Assembly: GCA_900548195.1 (NCBI GenBank)
Contig: URJQ01000022.1
Location: 1 to 26,863, forward strand
DNA from: an uncultured Prevotella sp.
GTDB lineage: Bacteria; Bacteroidota; Bacteroidia; Bacteroidales; Bacteroidaceae
DNA: 26,863 bases
Reading direction: 5' to 3'
Position numbers and translations under genes: made by a program. Positions 7,178 through 15,694 of the stretch are shown one piece after another. Under the pieces are notes generated by a model. The model saw only the letters and a list, made by a program, of their open reading frames with translations. It searched no databases and was not told where the DNA came from. Position 1 is the first letter of the stretch, and the number at the start of each line of letters is the position of its first letter.

Positions 7178-8632
7178 ATGAAACTAAATGACCTTCTGAG
7201 GAATATTGCCACTATCAGCATTCATGGCAATGCAGACTGTGAGATAAAGGGCGTAAACATTGATTCCCGCCGCATCGAAGAGGGACACCTCTTCATCGCA
7301 ATGCGCGGAACGCAAGTGGATGGACATAAATTCATACCAAAAGCCATAGAGCAGGGTGCTGTCGCTGTGCTTTGCGAGCAACTGCCAGAGCATCTTGCCG
7401 AGGGAGTGACCTATGTAAAGGTGGCTGACTGCGAGGATGTAGTAGGACAAGTCGCTACTGATTTCAATGGTGACCCAACCAAGAAACTCAAGCTCGTAGG
7501 TGTGACAGGAACGAATGGAAAGACCACTATCGCCACCTTATTATATAATATGTTCCGTAAGATGGGACATAAATGCGGACTTCTCTCCACTGTCTGCAAC
7601 TATGTCGATGGCGAACCACACCATACCGACCACACCACTCCAGACCCTATCGAGCTCAATGCCTTGCTCGCTGAGATGGTGGAGGCAGGATGTGAGTATG
7701 CTTTCATGGAATGCTCCAGCCACGCTATCGCTCAGAAGCGTATCGGAGGACTGACCTTCGCCGGCGGAATATTCACCAATCTCACACGCGATCACCTCGA
7801 TTATCATAAGACATTCGAAAACTATCGCAATGCGAAGAAGAAGTTCTTTGACGACCTTCCTAAAGGTGCCTTCGCCATTACCAATGCCGATGACAAGAAC
7901 GGAATGGTGATGACACAGAACACCAAGGCGACTGTCAAGACCTATTCCATACGCACCCTCGCTGATTTCCATGCTAAAATCATCGAGTGCCACTTTGAGG
8001 GAATGTATCTCGAAGTCAATGGACAGGAGGTCGGAGTGCAGTTTATTGGTAAGTTTAATGTAAGTAATCTCCTCGCAGTATATGGAGCTGCCGTAATGCT
8101 CGGCAAGAATCCAGAGGATGTACTCGTGGTGCTCAGCACGCTGAAGAGCGTGGCAGGACGCCTCGAACCAATCCGTTCAGCCAACGGAGTGACAGCTCTC
8201 GTGGATTATGCCCACACTCCAGATGCCATTGAAAATGTGCTCAATGCCATCCATGAGGTGATGGAAGGAAAGTCAGGAAAGATTATTACAGTCTGCGGAG
8301 CAGGTGGCAACCGCGATAAAGGCAAGCGTCCGCTTATGGCGCAAGAGGCTGTCAAGCAGAGCGACCGCGTCATTATCACCAGTGACAACCCACGCTTTGA
8401 AGAGCCACAGGACATCATCAACGACATGCTGGCAGGGCTTGATAAGCAGCAGATGAAGAAAGTCGTCAGCATCACTGACCGTCACGAGGCCATCCGCACA
8501 GCGGTAATGATGGCAGAAAAGGGCGACGTGATTCTCATTGCAGGCAAGGGTCACGAGGATTATCAGGAAATAAAGGGAGTAAAGCATCATTTCGACGACC
8601 GTGAAGAGGTGCGCAATGCCTTCGCAGAGTAA
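7178..8632 (+). CDS. murE: UDP-MurNAc-tripeptide synthetase MurE (meso-DAP type)
   Basis: This Mur ligase (484 residues from the chosen start) adds the third stem-peptide residue to UDP-MurNAc-L-Ala-D-Glu using ATP. The P-loop is G-T-N-G-K-T-T at residues 111-117. D-N-P-R at 403-406 is the signature of enzymes choosing meso-diaminopimelate over lysine. The frame is open upstream to an ATG at 7115, but the added 21 residues (Phe/Lys/Asn-rich) do not look like MurE. M-K-L-N-D-L-L at 7178 is the typical N-terminus and has an A-rich leader. It follows ftsI by 68 bp. Confidence 0.96.
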   Translation: MKLNDLLRNIATISIHGNADCEIKGVNIDSRRIEEGHLFIAMRGTQVDGHKFIPKAIEQGAVAVLCEQLPEHLAEGVTYVKVADCEDVVGQVATDFNGDPTKKLKLVGVTGTNGKTTIATLLYNMFRKMGHKCGLLSTVCNYVDGEPHHTDHTTPDPIELNALLAEMVEAGCEYAFMECSSHAIAQKRIGGLTFAGGIFTNLTRDHLDYHKTFENYRNAKKKFFDDLPKGAFAITNADDKNGMVMTQNTKATVKTYSIRTLADFHAKIIECHFEGMYLEVNGQEVGVQFIGKFNVSNLLAVYGAAVMLGKNPEDVLVVLSTLKSVAGRLEPIRSANGVTALVDYAHTPDAIENVLNAIHEVMEGKSGKIITVCGAGGNRDKGKRPLMAQEAVKQSDRVIITSDNPRFEEPQDIINDMLAGLDKQQMKKVVSITDRHEAIRTAVMMAEKGDVILIAGKGHEDYQEIKGVKHHFDDREEVRNAFAE

Positions 8633-8673
8633 CCCGAAAGGGTGATAAAGGCAATCCCCCAATGTCGTCAGAC

Positions 8674-8704
8674 AGCCCCTGTGTCGGGCGCGTTACCGCC
8701 CGAT
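8674..8704 (+). repeat. recurrent intergenic hairpin, copy before mraY
   Basis: TCGGGCG (8684-8690) and CGCCCGA (8697-8703) form a 7-bp stem with a 6-nt loop. The 31-bp block matches the murG-murC gap (14206-14236) at 26 positions; four of the five differences lie outside the stem, and the stem change keeps a G-T pair. No T-run follows. Confidence 0.65.
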
Positions 8705-8752
8705 TATATCAACAATAGTAAGCAAAAATAACCAAAGCAAAGAAAAAGAAAA

Positions 8753-10015
8753 ATGCTGTATTACTTCTTCAGATTCTTAGAGCAGTGGGATATTCCCGGT
8801 TCGGGTATGTGGAGCTACATCTCCTTCCGCTCGCTCCTCGCGCTGATACTCTCGCTTGTCATCTCAGTATGGTTTGGCGAGTACTTCATCAAATGGATGA
8901 AGCGAAACAATGTCACTGAGACCCAGCGCGATGAATCCATTGATCCGTATAATGTAGGAAAGAAAGGCGTCCCTACAATGGGAGGCATCATCATCCTCGT
9001 AGCCACCATTGTGCCATGCCTTCTCTTCGGAAGACTGCGTAATATCTACATGATTCTGATGCTTGTCACCACCGTCTGGCTCGGAGCAATAGGCTTTGCA
9101 GATGACTACATCAAGATGAAGGTGACAAAAGACGGACTCCGACCTATCTACAAGCTCATCGGTCAGGCAGCCCTCGGACTGATAGTAGGACTCACACTCT
9201 GGGCAAGTCCGGATGCAGTGATGCGTGAGAACGTGTCCTACACTAAGCAAGGTACAGAGATTGTGGTGCATAAGAGCGAACCGGTAAAGGCTACAGCCAC
9301 CACGATTCCGTTCGTAAAGCATAATAATCTCGACTATTCCACCATGTTTACATGGCTCGGAAAGTACAAGAGTGCAGCCACTTGGATATTCTTTGTCCTC
9401 CTTACCACCTTCGTAGTAATGGCAGTGAGTAATGGCAGTAACCTCAATGATGGAATGGATGGCATGTGTGCCGGCAACTCGGCTATCATCTGTGTCGCCC
9501 TCGGAATACTCGCCTACGTCTCCAGCCACATAGGATATGCGGCATATTTCGACATCATGTACATACCAGAGTCGCAGGAATTGGTAATCTTCCTCTGTGC
9601 TTTCGTGGGCGCACTCATCGGTTTCCTGTGGTACAATGCTTATCCAGCACAGGTCTTTATGGGCGATACAGGTTCACTTGCCATTGGCGGAATCATTGCC
9701 GTAACGGCTATTATCATCCATAAGGAATTGCTTATCCCGATACTCTGCTTCATCTTCTTCATAGAGAGCATCAGCGTAATGCTTCAGGTGCAGACAGCAA
9801 AATTCGGCAATAAGCGTGGAAAGAAAATCAGATTCTTCAAGCGTGCCCCAATTCATGACACGTTCAGAGTAAAGCCAGAGCAGCTCATTCCAGATGCAAA
9901 ATACATCTTAAAGTGGCCTAAAGGCTGCTGGCTGGAGTCAAAGATTACCACAAGATTCTGGATTATCACAGTTCTCCTCGCCGCTTTGGCAATCATTACC
10001 CTGAAGGTAAGATAA
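8753..10015 (+). CDS. mraY: phospho-N-acetylmuramoyl-pentapeptide transferase MraY
   Basis: This 420-residue polytopic membrane enzyme makes lipid I by moving phospho-MurNAc-pentapeptide from UDP to undecaprenyl phosphate. Catalytic blocks are A-D-D-Y-I-K with Asp117/Asp118, N-L-N-D-G-M-D-G with Asp233 and Asp236, and F-M-G-D-T-G-S-L. It is about 60 residues longer than E. coli MraY; the extra lies mainly in a segment after P-D-A-V-M-R-E-N (about residues 155-200), which I recall as normal for Bacteroidota. The late histidine motif reads P-I-H-D-T-F-R (His368, Asp369, Thr370), whereas the Bacteroides sequence I recall has H-D-H and E. coli H-H-H. Otherwise the protein looks intact and functional. 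Confidence 0.96.
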   Translation: MLYYFFRFLEQWDIPGSGMWSYISFRSLLALILSLVISVWFGEYFIKWMKRNNVTETQRDESIDPYNVGKKGVPTMGGIIILVATIVPCLLFGRLRNIYMILMLVTTVWLGAIGFADDYIKMKVTKDGLRPIYKLIGQAALGLIVGLTLWASPDAVMRENVSYTKQGTEIVVHKSEPVKATATTIPFVKHNNLDYSTMFTWLGKYKSAATWIFFVLLTTFVVMAVSNGSNLNDGMDGMCAGNSAIICVALGILAYVSSHIGYAAYFDIMYIPESQELVIFLCAFVGALIGFLWYNAYPAQVFMGDTGSLAIGGIIAVTAIIIHKELLIPILCFIFFIESISVMLQVQTAKFGNKRGKKIRFFKRAPIHDTFRVKPEQLIPDAKYILKWPKGCWLESKITTRFWIITVLLAALAIITLKVR

Positions 10016-10071
10016 AGGGTGTGGCTACAGAAGTTGCACAATATAAAGTAAAGAAATAAAAGAAATAAAAT

Positions 10072-11409
10072 ATGAAATTAGCAGTTTTAGGAGCCGGAGA
10101 GAGCGGAGTGGGAACGGCAATCCTCGCTCAGAAGCAGGGCTATGACGTCTTTGTGTCAGATATGGGCACAATCAAGGACAACTACAAGCAAAAGCTCAAC
10201 GAGCATAATATCCGTTGGGAAGAAGGTCATCACACGGAGGAAGAAATCCTTTCGGCAAATGAAGTGGTGAAAAGCCCAGGCATTCCTGACACTGCACCCC
10301 TCGTCCAGAAACTCATCTCTCTGCATACTCCTATCCTCAGCGAACTGGAATTTGCAAAGCGTTACAGTCGTGGCAAGTGCATCTGTATCACAGGAAGCAA
10401 TGGAAAGACTACCACCACATCGCTCATCTACTATATCATGCAGAAGTCGGGACGCGACGTAGGACTTGCCGGAAACATCGGAAGAAGCTTCGCTCTACAA
10501 GTGGCTGAAGGCGATCATGACTGGTATGTGCTTGAGATCAGTTCGTTCCAGCTCGATAATATGTATGATTTCCGCGCTGATATCAGCGTGCTGATGAACA
10601 TCACGCCTGACCATCTCGACCGCTATGGGCTGGCAGAGCTCGGTGAAGAAGGCGCTATGCAGAACTATACCGACTCCAAGATGCGCATCATCCAAAACCA
10701 GACTCCTGACGAGACCTTCGTCTATTGGGCACAGGATGACCACATCATCGAGGAACTGTCAAAGCGACAGCAGGGATATGCACCGCAGCCTACACCGTCT
10801 TCACGCCCTGTTCATCCAGGACATCCTTCCCTGATGGGCTTTGAAGACAGCGATTTTGAACGCTTCCAGCTGACCTTCTCGCAGATGGGACAGCACAATA
10901 AGCGCAATGCTCTCGCCGCTTATCTCGCCACAATGCAGGTAGGCATAGATGAGAAAATCATACGCCAGTGTCTTGAGACATTCCCTGGAGTGGAGCATAG
11001 ACTGGAGCGCGTCAGCGAGAAAGACGGCATCCTATATATCAATGACTCAAAAGCCACTAACGTGGACGCGTGCAAAGTGGCACTCGAAGCTATGGAGCGT
11101 TCTACTATCCTCATTGTAGGAGGCAAGGATAAGGGTAATGATTACTCCACCATCCATCAGCTCGTGGCTAAGAAATGCGCAGGAATAGTCTATCTCGGAG
11201 CAGACAACAGCAAGCTTCATGCTGCCTTCGATGACCTCGATATGCCGAAAGCCGACACACATTCCATGAAGGATTGCGTTGAGGCTTGTCATAAAATGGC
11301 AAAGAAAGGTGACGCCGTACTGCTCAGTCCATGCTGTGCCAGCTTCGACCTCTTCAAGAATATGGAGGATAGAGGCGAGCAATTCCGCGAGAATGTCAAA
11401 AGTCTCTAA
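10072..11409 (+). CDS. murD: UDP-MurNAc-L-alanine:D-glutamate ligase MurD
   Basis: This 445-residue cytoplasmic Mur ligase adds D-glutamate to UDP-MurNAc-L-Ala. The N-terminal dinucleotide-like domain begins A-V-L-G-A-G-E-S-G-V-G. The ATP loop is G-S-N-G-K-T-T at residues 108-114. Middle-domain signs are E-I-S-S-F-Q-L and N-I-T-P-D-H-L-D-R, and the C-terminal domain has Y-I-N-D-S-K-A-T-N and G-G-K-D-K-G. Length is usual. It lies 56 bp after mraY with an A-rich leader ending AAAATATG. Confidence 0.97.
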   Translation: MKLAVLGAGESGVGTAILAQKQGYDVFVSDMGTIKDNYKQKLNEHNIRWEEGHHTEEEILSANEVVKSPGIPDTAPLVQKLISLHTPILSELEFAKRYSRGKCICITGSNGKTTTTSLIYYIMQKSGRDVGLAGNIGRSFALQVAEGDHDWYVLEISSFQLDNMYDFRADISVLMNITPDHLDRYGLAELGEEGAMQNYTDSKMRIIQNQTPDETFVYWAQDDHIIEELSKRQQGYAPQPTPSSRPVHPGHPSLMGFEDSDFERFQLTFSQMGQHNKRNALAAYLATMQVGIDEKIIRQCLETFPGVEHRLERVSEKDGILYINDSKATNVDACKVALEAMERSTILIVGGKDKGNDYSTIHQLVAKKCAGIVYLGADNSKLHAAFDDLDMPKADTHSMKDCVEACHKMAKKGDAVLLSPCCASFDLFKNMEDRGEQFRENVKSL

Positions 11410-11417
11410 GCGGCATA

Positions 11418-11448
11418 CATCCGTCAGGGCTCTCCCGGATGGCGGATG
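11418..11448 (+). promoter_or_regulatory. small nested hairpin in the murD-ftsW gap
   Basis: CATCCG (11418-11423) can pair with either of two CGGATG copies (11436-11441 or 11443-11448), and GGG/CCC inside can form a small inner stem with a CTCT loop. No T-run follows, so it is not a standard terminator. Two competing right arms allow two folds. Confidence 0.4.
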
Positions 11449-11547
11449 CAGCTGGCTGGACCATGAGGCTCGAAGGTATTTCAGTGCATGTATTGAAACG
11501 CTTTAATCGTAACAATATAACAACAATAACAAAGAAAGGTACTCCAA

Positions 11548-12909
11548 TTGGCATCGTTTGAGAAACTGAACAAACTGTTCAAAGGCGACAAAGTGATATG
11601 GATCGTTTTTCTTCTGCTGTGCGTCATCAGCATAGTGGAGGTGTATTCCGCATCCTCTACCCTCGGCTATAGGTCGGGAAACTATTGGAGTGCAGCGGTA
11701 GCTCATGCTTTTCGTCTTGGTATCGGCATCTTTGTGATGATTACGTTGGTGAATATCAAGTGTCGTTACTTCAAGCTCGTAACGCCTGTTCTCTCTATTG
11801 TTGCCGTCCCGATGCTTATCTTCGTCCTCTTCTTCGGTGTGTCAGAGAATGACGCTTCACGATGGATTTCATTAGGTTCGATAAATATTCAGCCGTCAGA
11901 ATTAGGAAAAGCGGCGATGGTTTTCGTCACGGCGCAGATACTAAGTGCGATGCAGACAAAGGATGGAGCTGCTCCACAGACGATGAAATACATCCTCATA
12001 GCAAGCTTATTCCTGATACTTCCAATCGTCCCAGAAAACCTTTCCACGGCTGCTATGCTGGCATTCGTCGTATTCCTGATGATGCTAATCGGGCGCGTTC
12101 CGATGAAGCAATTAGGTTATCTTGTTTCTGCCGTCTTACTGTTGGTGGCTTTGGCAATGGCATTTATCCTCATGGTGGGACACTCACCGTCGGATAAACA
12201 GATGCAAGATAAGGACGAAATGCACCTTACAGAAGTTTCATCCGTAGCGCGGTTGCAAGGCGTTGACATCTCTTCCATTCCAGAAGCGCATCTCAAGAAG
12301 TATGAGAAAAAAGAAAAACCTTCAGCTTGGGAGAAGTTTACCCACCGTTCTGACACATGGAAAGGACGTATTTTAGGCTTCTTTGACAAGAGAGACATAC
12401 CGCCAGAGGATTATGACCTCGACAAAAACAGCCAGGTAGGATATTCCAGAATCGCTATCGTCTCTTCCAATATCGTGGGTAAAGGACCAGGAAACTCGGT
12501 TCAGCGCGACTTCCTCCCGCAGGCTTATTCCGACTTTATCTATGCTATCATCGTGGAAGAGTTCGGATTGTTCGGTGCAATAATCGTAGCTTTCCTGTAT
12601 ATAGTTTTGCTCTATCGCACCAATACCATAGCCAAGAACTGTAAAAACCCATTCCCGGCTTATCTCGCTATGGGACTCGCATTGCTGATAGTCACGCAGG
12701 CACTGTTTAATATGAGCGTTGCTGTGGGAATAGTACCTATCACCGGACAGCCACTACCGCTGATTAGCCGAGGTGGTACGTCGTCCATCATCAACTGTGC
12801 ATACCTCGGTGTCATACTAAGTATAAGCAGAACGGCTGCCAAGAAGGATGCTCCTACGAAAGAAACTCCTTCAGAGCAGAAGGCCGTGACGGACGTAGTA
12901 CAGGCTTGA
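11548..12909 (+). CDS. ftsW: SEDS peptidoglycan polymerase FtsW
   Basis: This 453-residue polytopic SEDS protein polymerises lipid II at the septum with its partner FtsI. Family signs include I-Q-P-S-E-L-G-K, the catalytic-loop segment L-P-Q-A-Y-S-D-F-I-Y-A with Asp329, E-E-F-G, and the late P-L-I-S-R-G-G-T-S-S block. It begins with TTG at 11548; no in-frame ATG or GTG lies near and the next Met is past the first membrane segment, so TTG is the only start that keeps the N-terminus. The loop before the catalytic segment (about residues 212-300) holds a long charged stretch absent from shorter FtsW proteins. A C-terminal tail of about 30 hydrophilic residues follows the last membrane segment. 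Confidence 0.95.
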   Translation: MASFEKLNKLFKGDKVIWIVFLLLCVISIVEVYSASSTLGYRSGNYWSAAVAHAFRLGIGIFVMITLVNIKCRYFKLVTPVLSIVAVPMLIFVLFFGVSENDASRWISLGSINIQPSELGKAAMVFVTAQILSAMQTKDGAAPQTMKYILIASLFLILPIVPENLSTAAMLAFVVFLMMLIGRVPMKQLGYLVSAVLLLVALAMAFILMVGHSPSDKQMQDKDEMHLTEVSSVARLQGVDISSIPEAHLKKYEKKEKPSAWEKFTHRSDTWKGRILGFFDKRDIPPEDYDLDKNSQVGYSRIAIVSSNIVGKGPGNSVQRDFLPQAYSDFIYAIIVEEFGLFGAIIVAFLYIVLLYRTNTIAKNCKNPFPAYLAMGLALLIVTQALFNMSVAVGIVPITGQPLPLISRGGTSSIINCAYLGVILSISRTAAKKDAPTKETPSEQKAVTDVVQA

Positions 12910-13052
12910 GGCAATACTGCTTTCCTCTGTCAGCGAGACAATATGAAATGGAAATGCCCCTTTTCAGGGTCTAAAGCGTATAATATAATAAGGTGAAGGA
13001 ATTATTCCCGAACAAAAAAATAAAGAAAACAACTCCTTAACTTCTATAAGAT

Positions 13053-14162
13053 ATGGACAAGGAACTTAGAATTATCGTCAGCGGAGGTGGCACTGGTGGC
13101 CATATATTCCCTGCTGTTTCTATAGCTAATGCTATCAAGGCACTGCGCCCAGACGCTAAAATCCTCTTCGTAGGTGCTAAAGGACGCATGGAGATGGAAC
13201 GCGTTCCTGCGGCTGGATACGAAATCATAGGACTCCCAGTACGCGGACTTATACGCCCTCTCTGGAGCCCGAAGAACATCGGAGTGATGATGGATTTCAT
13301 CAAAAGTCGCTCGCAGGTGAAGAAGATAATACGCGATTTCCATCCTGACGTCGCTGTCGGAGTGGGGGGATATGCTTCTGCTCCTACCCTGAATGCTGCT
13401 TATAGCATGGGAATACCTTGCCTTATACAGGAACAGAATTCGTATGCTGGCGTGACAAATAAGTCACTTGCCAAAAAGGCAGAGAAGATATGCGTGGCTT
13501 ATGACGGCATGGAAAGATTCTTCCCGGCTGACCGTATCATCAAGACTGGTAACCCAGTGCGCCAGGCTTTGCTCGATAATAACATGACAAAGGCTGAGGC
13601 ACGCCAGGCTATGGGACTCGAAGCCGACCGTCCTACCATCCTTGTAATAGGAGGCTCTCTCGGTGCTCGCACCATAAACGACTCTATTGCTGGCGGAATA
13701 GAGAAGTTTGAGAAGGCTGGCATACAAGTTGTATGGCAGACAGGTAAATACTATGCTGAAGAATGTCAGCGCATTGCCAAGGAAAAGAATGCGAAATTGG
13801 TAAAGCCGCAGGCATTTATCAGTGATATGGCGACTGCATATCGTGCCGCTGATATCGTCATAAGCCGTGCCGGAGCCAGTTCCATCAGTGAGCTATGCCT
13901 TCTCAGCAAGGCGTCTATTCTCGTGCCTTCTCCTAATGTAGCCGAAGACCATCAGACCAAGAATGCTCGTGCTCTCTCTGACAAGAGTGCCGCTATCTTC
14001 GTAGCAGACAAGGATTCACGCGCTGTCCTCGTAGATGAAGCAATAGCATTAGTGGCTGATAAGGAGAAAATAGCATCCATCGAGAAGGAAGTATATAAGT
14101 TAGCTTATCACAATAGCGCTGAGGTCATAGCCGAGGAAGTTCTGAAATTAGCAAAGAAATAG
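13053..14162 (+). CDS. murG: lipid II synthase MurG (UDP-GlcNAc transferase)
   Basis: This 369-residue GT28 glycosyltransferase adds GlcNAc to lipid I on the cytoplasmic membrane face, giving lipid II. The N-terminal loop G-G-G-T-G-G-H-I-F-P-A is intact, followed by G-V-G-G-Y-A-S and I-Q-E-Q-N-S-Y-A-G. The C-terminal donor-binding part shows G-G-S-L-G-A, S-R-A-G-A-S-S-I-S-E-L and P-S-P-N-V-A-E-D-H-Q-T-x-N-A. Length is normal. It lies 143 bp after ftsW; that gap holds an A-rich leader with no clear terminator or promoter. Confidence 0.97.
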   Translation: MDKELRIIVSGGGTGGHIFPAVSIANAIKALRPDAKILFVGAKGRMEMERVPAAGYEIIGLPVRGLIRPLWSPKNIGVMMDFIKSRSQVKKIIRDFHPDVAVGVGGYASAPTLNAAYSMGIPCLIQEQNSYAGVTNKSLAKKAEKICVAYDGMERFFPADRIIKTGNPVRQALLDNNMTKAEARQAMGLEADRPTILVIGGSLGARTINDSIAGGIEKFEKAGIQVVWQTGKYYAEECQRIAKEKNAKLVKPQAFISDMATAYRAADIVISRAGASSISELCLLSKASILVPSPNVAEDHQTKNARALSDKSAAIFVADKDSRAVLVDEAIALVADKEKIASIEKEVYKLAYHNSAEVIAEEVLKLAKK

Positions 14163-14205
14163 CCATTCCATCAAGGCAACAAGCCTCCCCAACCAAGGCG
14201 AAGCC

Positions 14206-14236
14206 AGCCACTGTGTCGGGTGCTTTTACGCCCGAT
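14206..14236 (+). repeat. recurrent intergenic hairpin, copy before murC
   Basis: TCGGGTG (14216-14222) pairs with CGCCCGA (14229-14235) through seven pairs including one G-T, with a CTTTTA loop. This is the second copy of the 31-bp block at 8674-8704. It lies inside the murC leader, 43 bp before the chosen start. Confidence 0.65.
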
Positions 14237-14278
14237 ATGACTAGCCCCCGCCGCAACAACAATAAACAAACAACAAAA

Positions 14279-15667
14279 ATGAACACCAAAGATATAAAGT
14301 CAGTATATTTCGTAGGAGCAGGTGGCATAGGAATGTCAGCCATAGCACGTTACTTTATCCGCAAAGGATTAGTAGTAGCAGGATATGACAAGACCCCATC
14401 CGCATTGACAAAGCAGCTCGAAAAGGAAGGAATGCTCATCCATTATGAAGAGAATGTGGATGAGATACCGCAGGCATGTCGTGACAAAAAACATTGTCTC
14501 GTAGTGTTTACTCCTGCCATTCCGGAAGAACATGCAGAACTGCAGTATTTCCGCAACGGCGGTTTCGACATTCAGAAGCGCGCCCAGGTTCTCGGCACAC
14601 TGACCAGGTCGCATAAAGGGCTCTGCTTTGCTGGCACGCATGGAAAGACCACTACCTCCACGATGTGTGCGCATATCATGCACCAAAGCGCTCCAGACTG
14701 TAATGCTTTCCTTGGCGGAATTTCCAAAAATTACGGTTCCAACTATATCCTCTCTGACCATTCAGACTATGTGGTGATAGAAGCCGACGAGTTTGACCGC
14801 TCTTTCCATTGGCTGAGACCATGGATGTCTGTCATCACTGCCACCGATCCTGACCATCTGGATATATATGGCACGAAGGAGGCATACCTCGAATCATTCC
14901 GCCATTACACCACTCTCATCCAGCCAGGGGGCGCTCTCATCATCCACGAAGGACTGGAGATGCAGCCTGATGTGCAGGAAGGTGTACGCACATATACCTA
15001 CTCCATCGAGCATGGAGACTTCCATGCAGAGAATATAAAGATAGAGAATGGAGAGATTACCTTCGACTTTATCTCGCCTATAGAGAATATCACAGGCATA
15101 AACCTCGGACAGCCAGTGCCTATCAACATCGACAATGGCATTGCAGCAATGGCAATGGCACAGTTGAATGGATGCACTGCCGACGAGATTCGCTATGGTA
15201 TGATGACATACAAGGGCGTTGACCGTCGCTTCGATTTCCGCATTCGCAATGCAAAGCACGTCCTCCTCTCTGATTATGCACACCATCCTAAGGAGATATA
15301 CCAGAGTGTAAAGAGCATGAGAGAGGTCTATAAGGACCGTCATATCACAGCTATCTTCCAGCCACATCTATATACTCGCACACGTGATTTCTATAAAGAA
15401 TTCGCTGATGCGCTGTCACAACTGGATGAAGTAATACTCACAGAGATATATCCTGCACGCGAATTGCCTATCGAAGGCGTAACATCCAAACTCATATACG
15501 ACAACCTCCGCGAGGGAATAGAGAAGAGTATCATCAATAAGAAGGACGTTCTCGACCTCGTAAAGCAAAGAGATTTCGATGTGCTCATCATCCTCGGTGC
15601 CGGTGATCTCGACAATTATATGCCGGAAATTGCGGCTATCATAGAGAATAAGGAAAGGCAGTCATAG
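14279..15667 (+). CDS. murC: UDP-N-acetylmuramate:L-alanine ligase MurC
   Basis: This Mur ligase (462 residues) adds L-alanine to UDP-MurNAc, the first stem-peptide step. The N-terminal G-A-G-G-I-G-M-S-A loop and the ATP loop G-T-H-G-K-T-T (residues 119-125) are both present, with later E-A-D-E-F-D and D-Y-A-H-H-P blocks typical of MurC. The frame stays open upstream to an ATG at 14213, but those 22 residues cover the conserved hairpin and an Asn/Arg-rich run and do not resemble MurC. The start at 14279 follows an A/C-rich leader and gives the usual M-N-T-K-D-I-K-S-V-Y-F-V-G beginning. Confidence 0.96.
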   Translation: MNTKDIKSVYFVGAGGIGMSAIARYFIRKGLVVAGYDKTPSALTKQLEKEGMLIHYEENVDEIPQACRDKKHCLVVFTPAIPEEHAELQYFRNGGFDIQKRAQVLGTLTRSHKGLCFAGTHGKTTTSTMCAHIMHQSAPDCNAFLGGISKNYGSNYILSDHSDYVVIEADEFDRSFHWLRPWMSVITATDPDHLDIYGTKEAYLESFRHYTTLIQPGGALIIHEGLEMQPDVQEGVRTYTYSIEHGDFHAENIKIENGEITFDFISPIENITGINLGQPVPINIDNGIAAMAMAQLNGCTADEIRYGMMTYKGVDRRFDFRIRNAKHVLLSDYAHHPKEIYQSVKSMREVYKDRHITAIFQPHLYTRTRDFYKEFADALSQLDEVILTEIYPARELPIEGVTSKLIYDNLREGIEKSIINKKDVLDLVKQRDFDVLIILGAGDLDNYMPEIAAIIENKERQS

Positions 15668-15694
15668 AGTAGAGACGCCAATCTCATACGGTAA

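Noticed and set aside
12910..13052. A terminator between ftsW and murG.
   Set aside because: Only a short GGAAT/ATTCC inverted repeat is present, with no T-run; nothing supports termination inside the cluster.
14213..14278. The upstream ATG as the murC start.
   Set aside because: The extension would translate the conserved intergenic hairpin and an Asn/Arg-rich run; the ATG at 14279 matches MurC.
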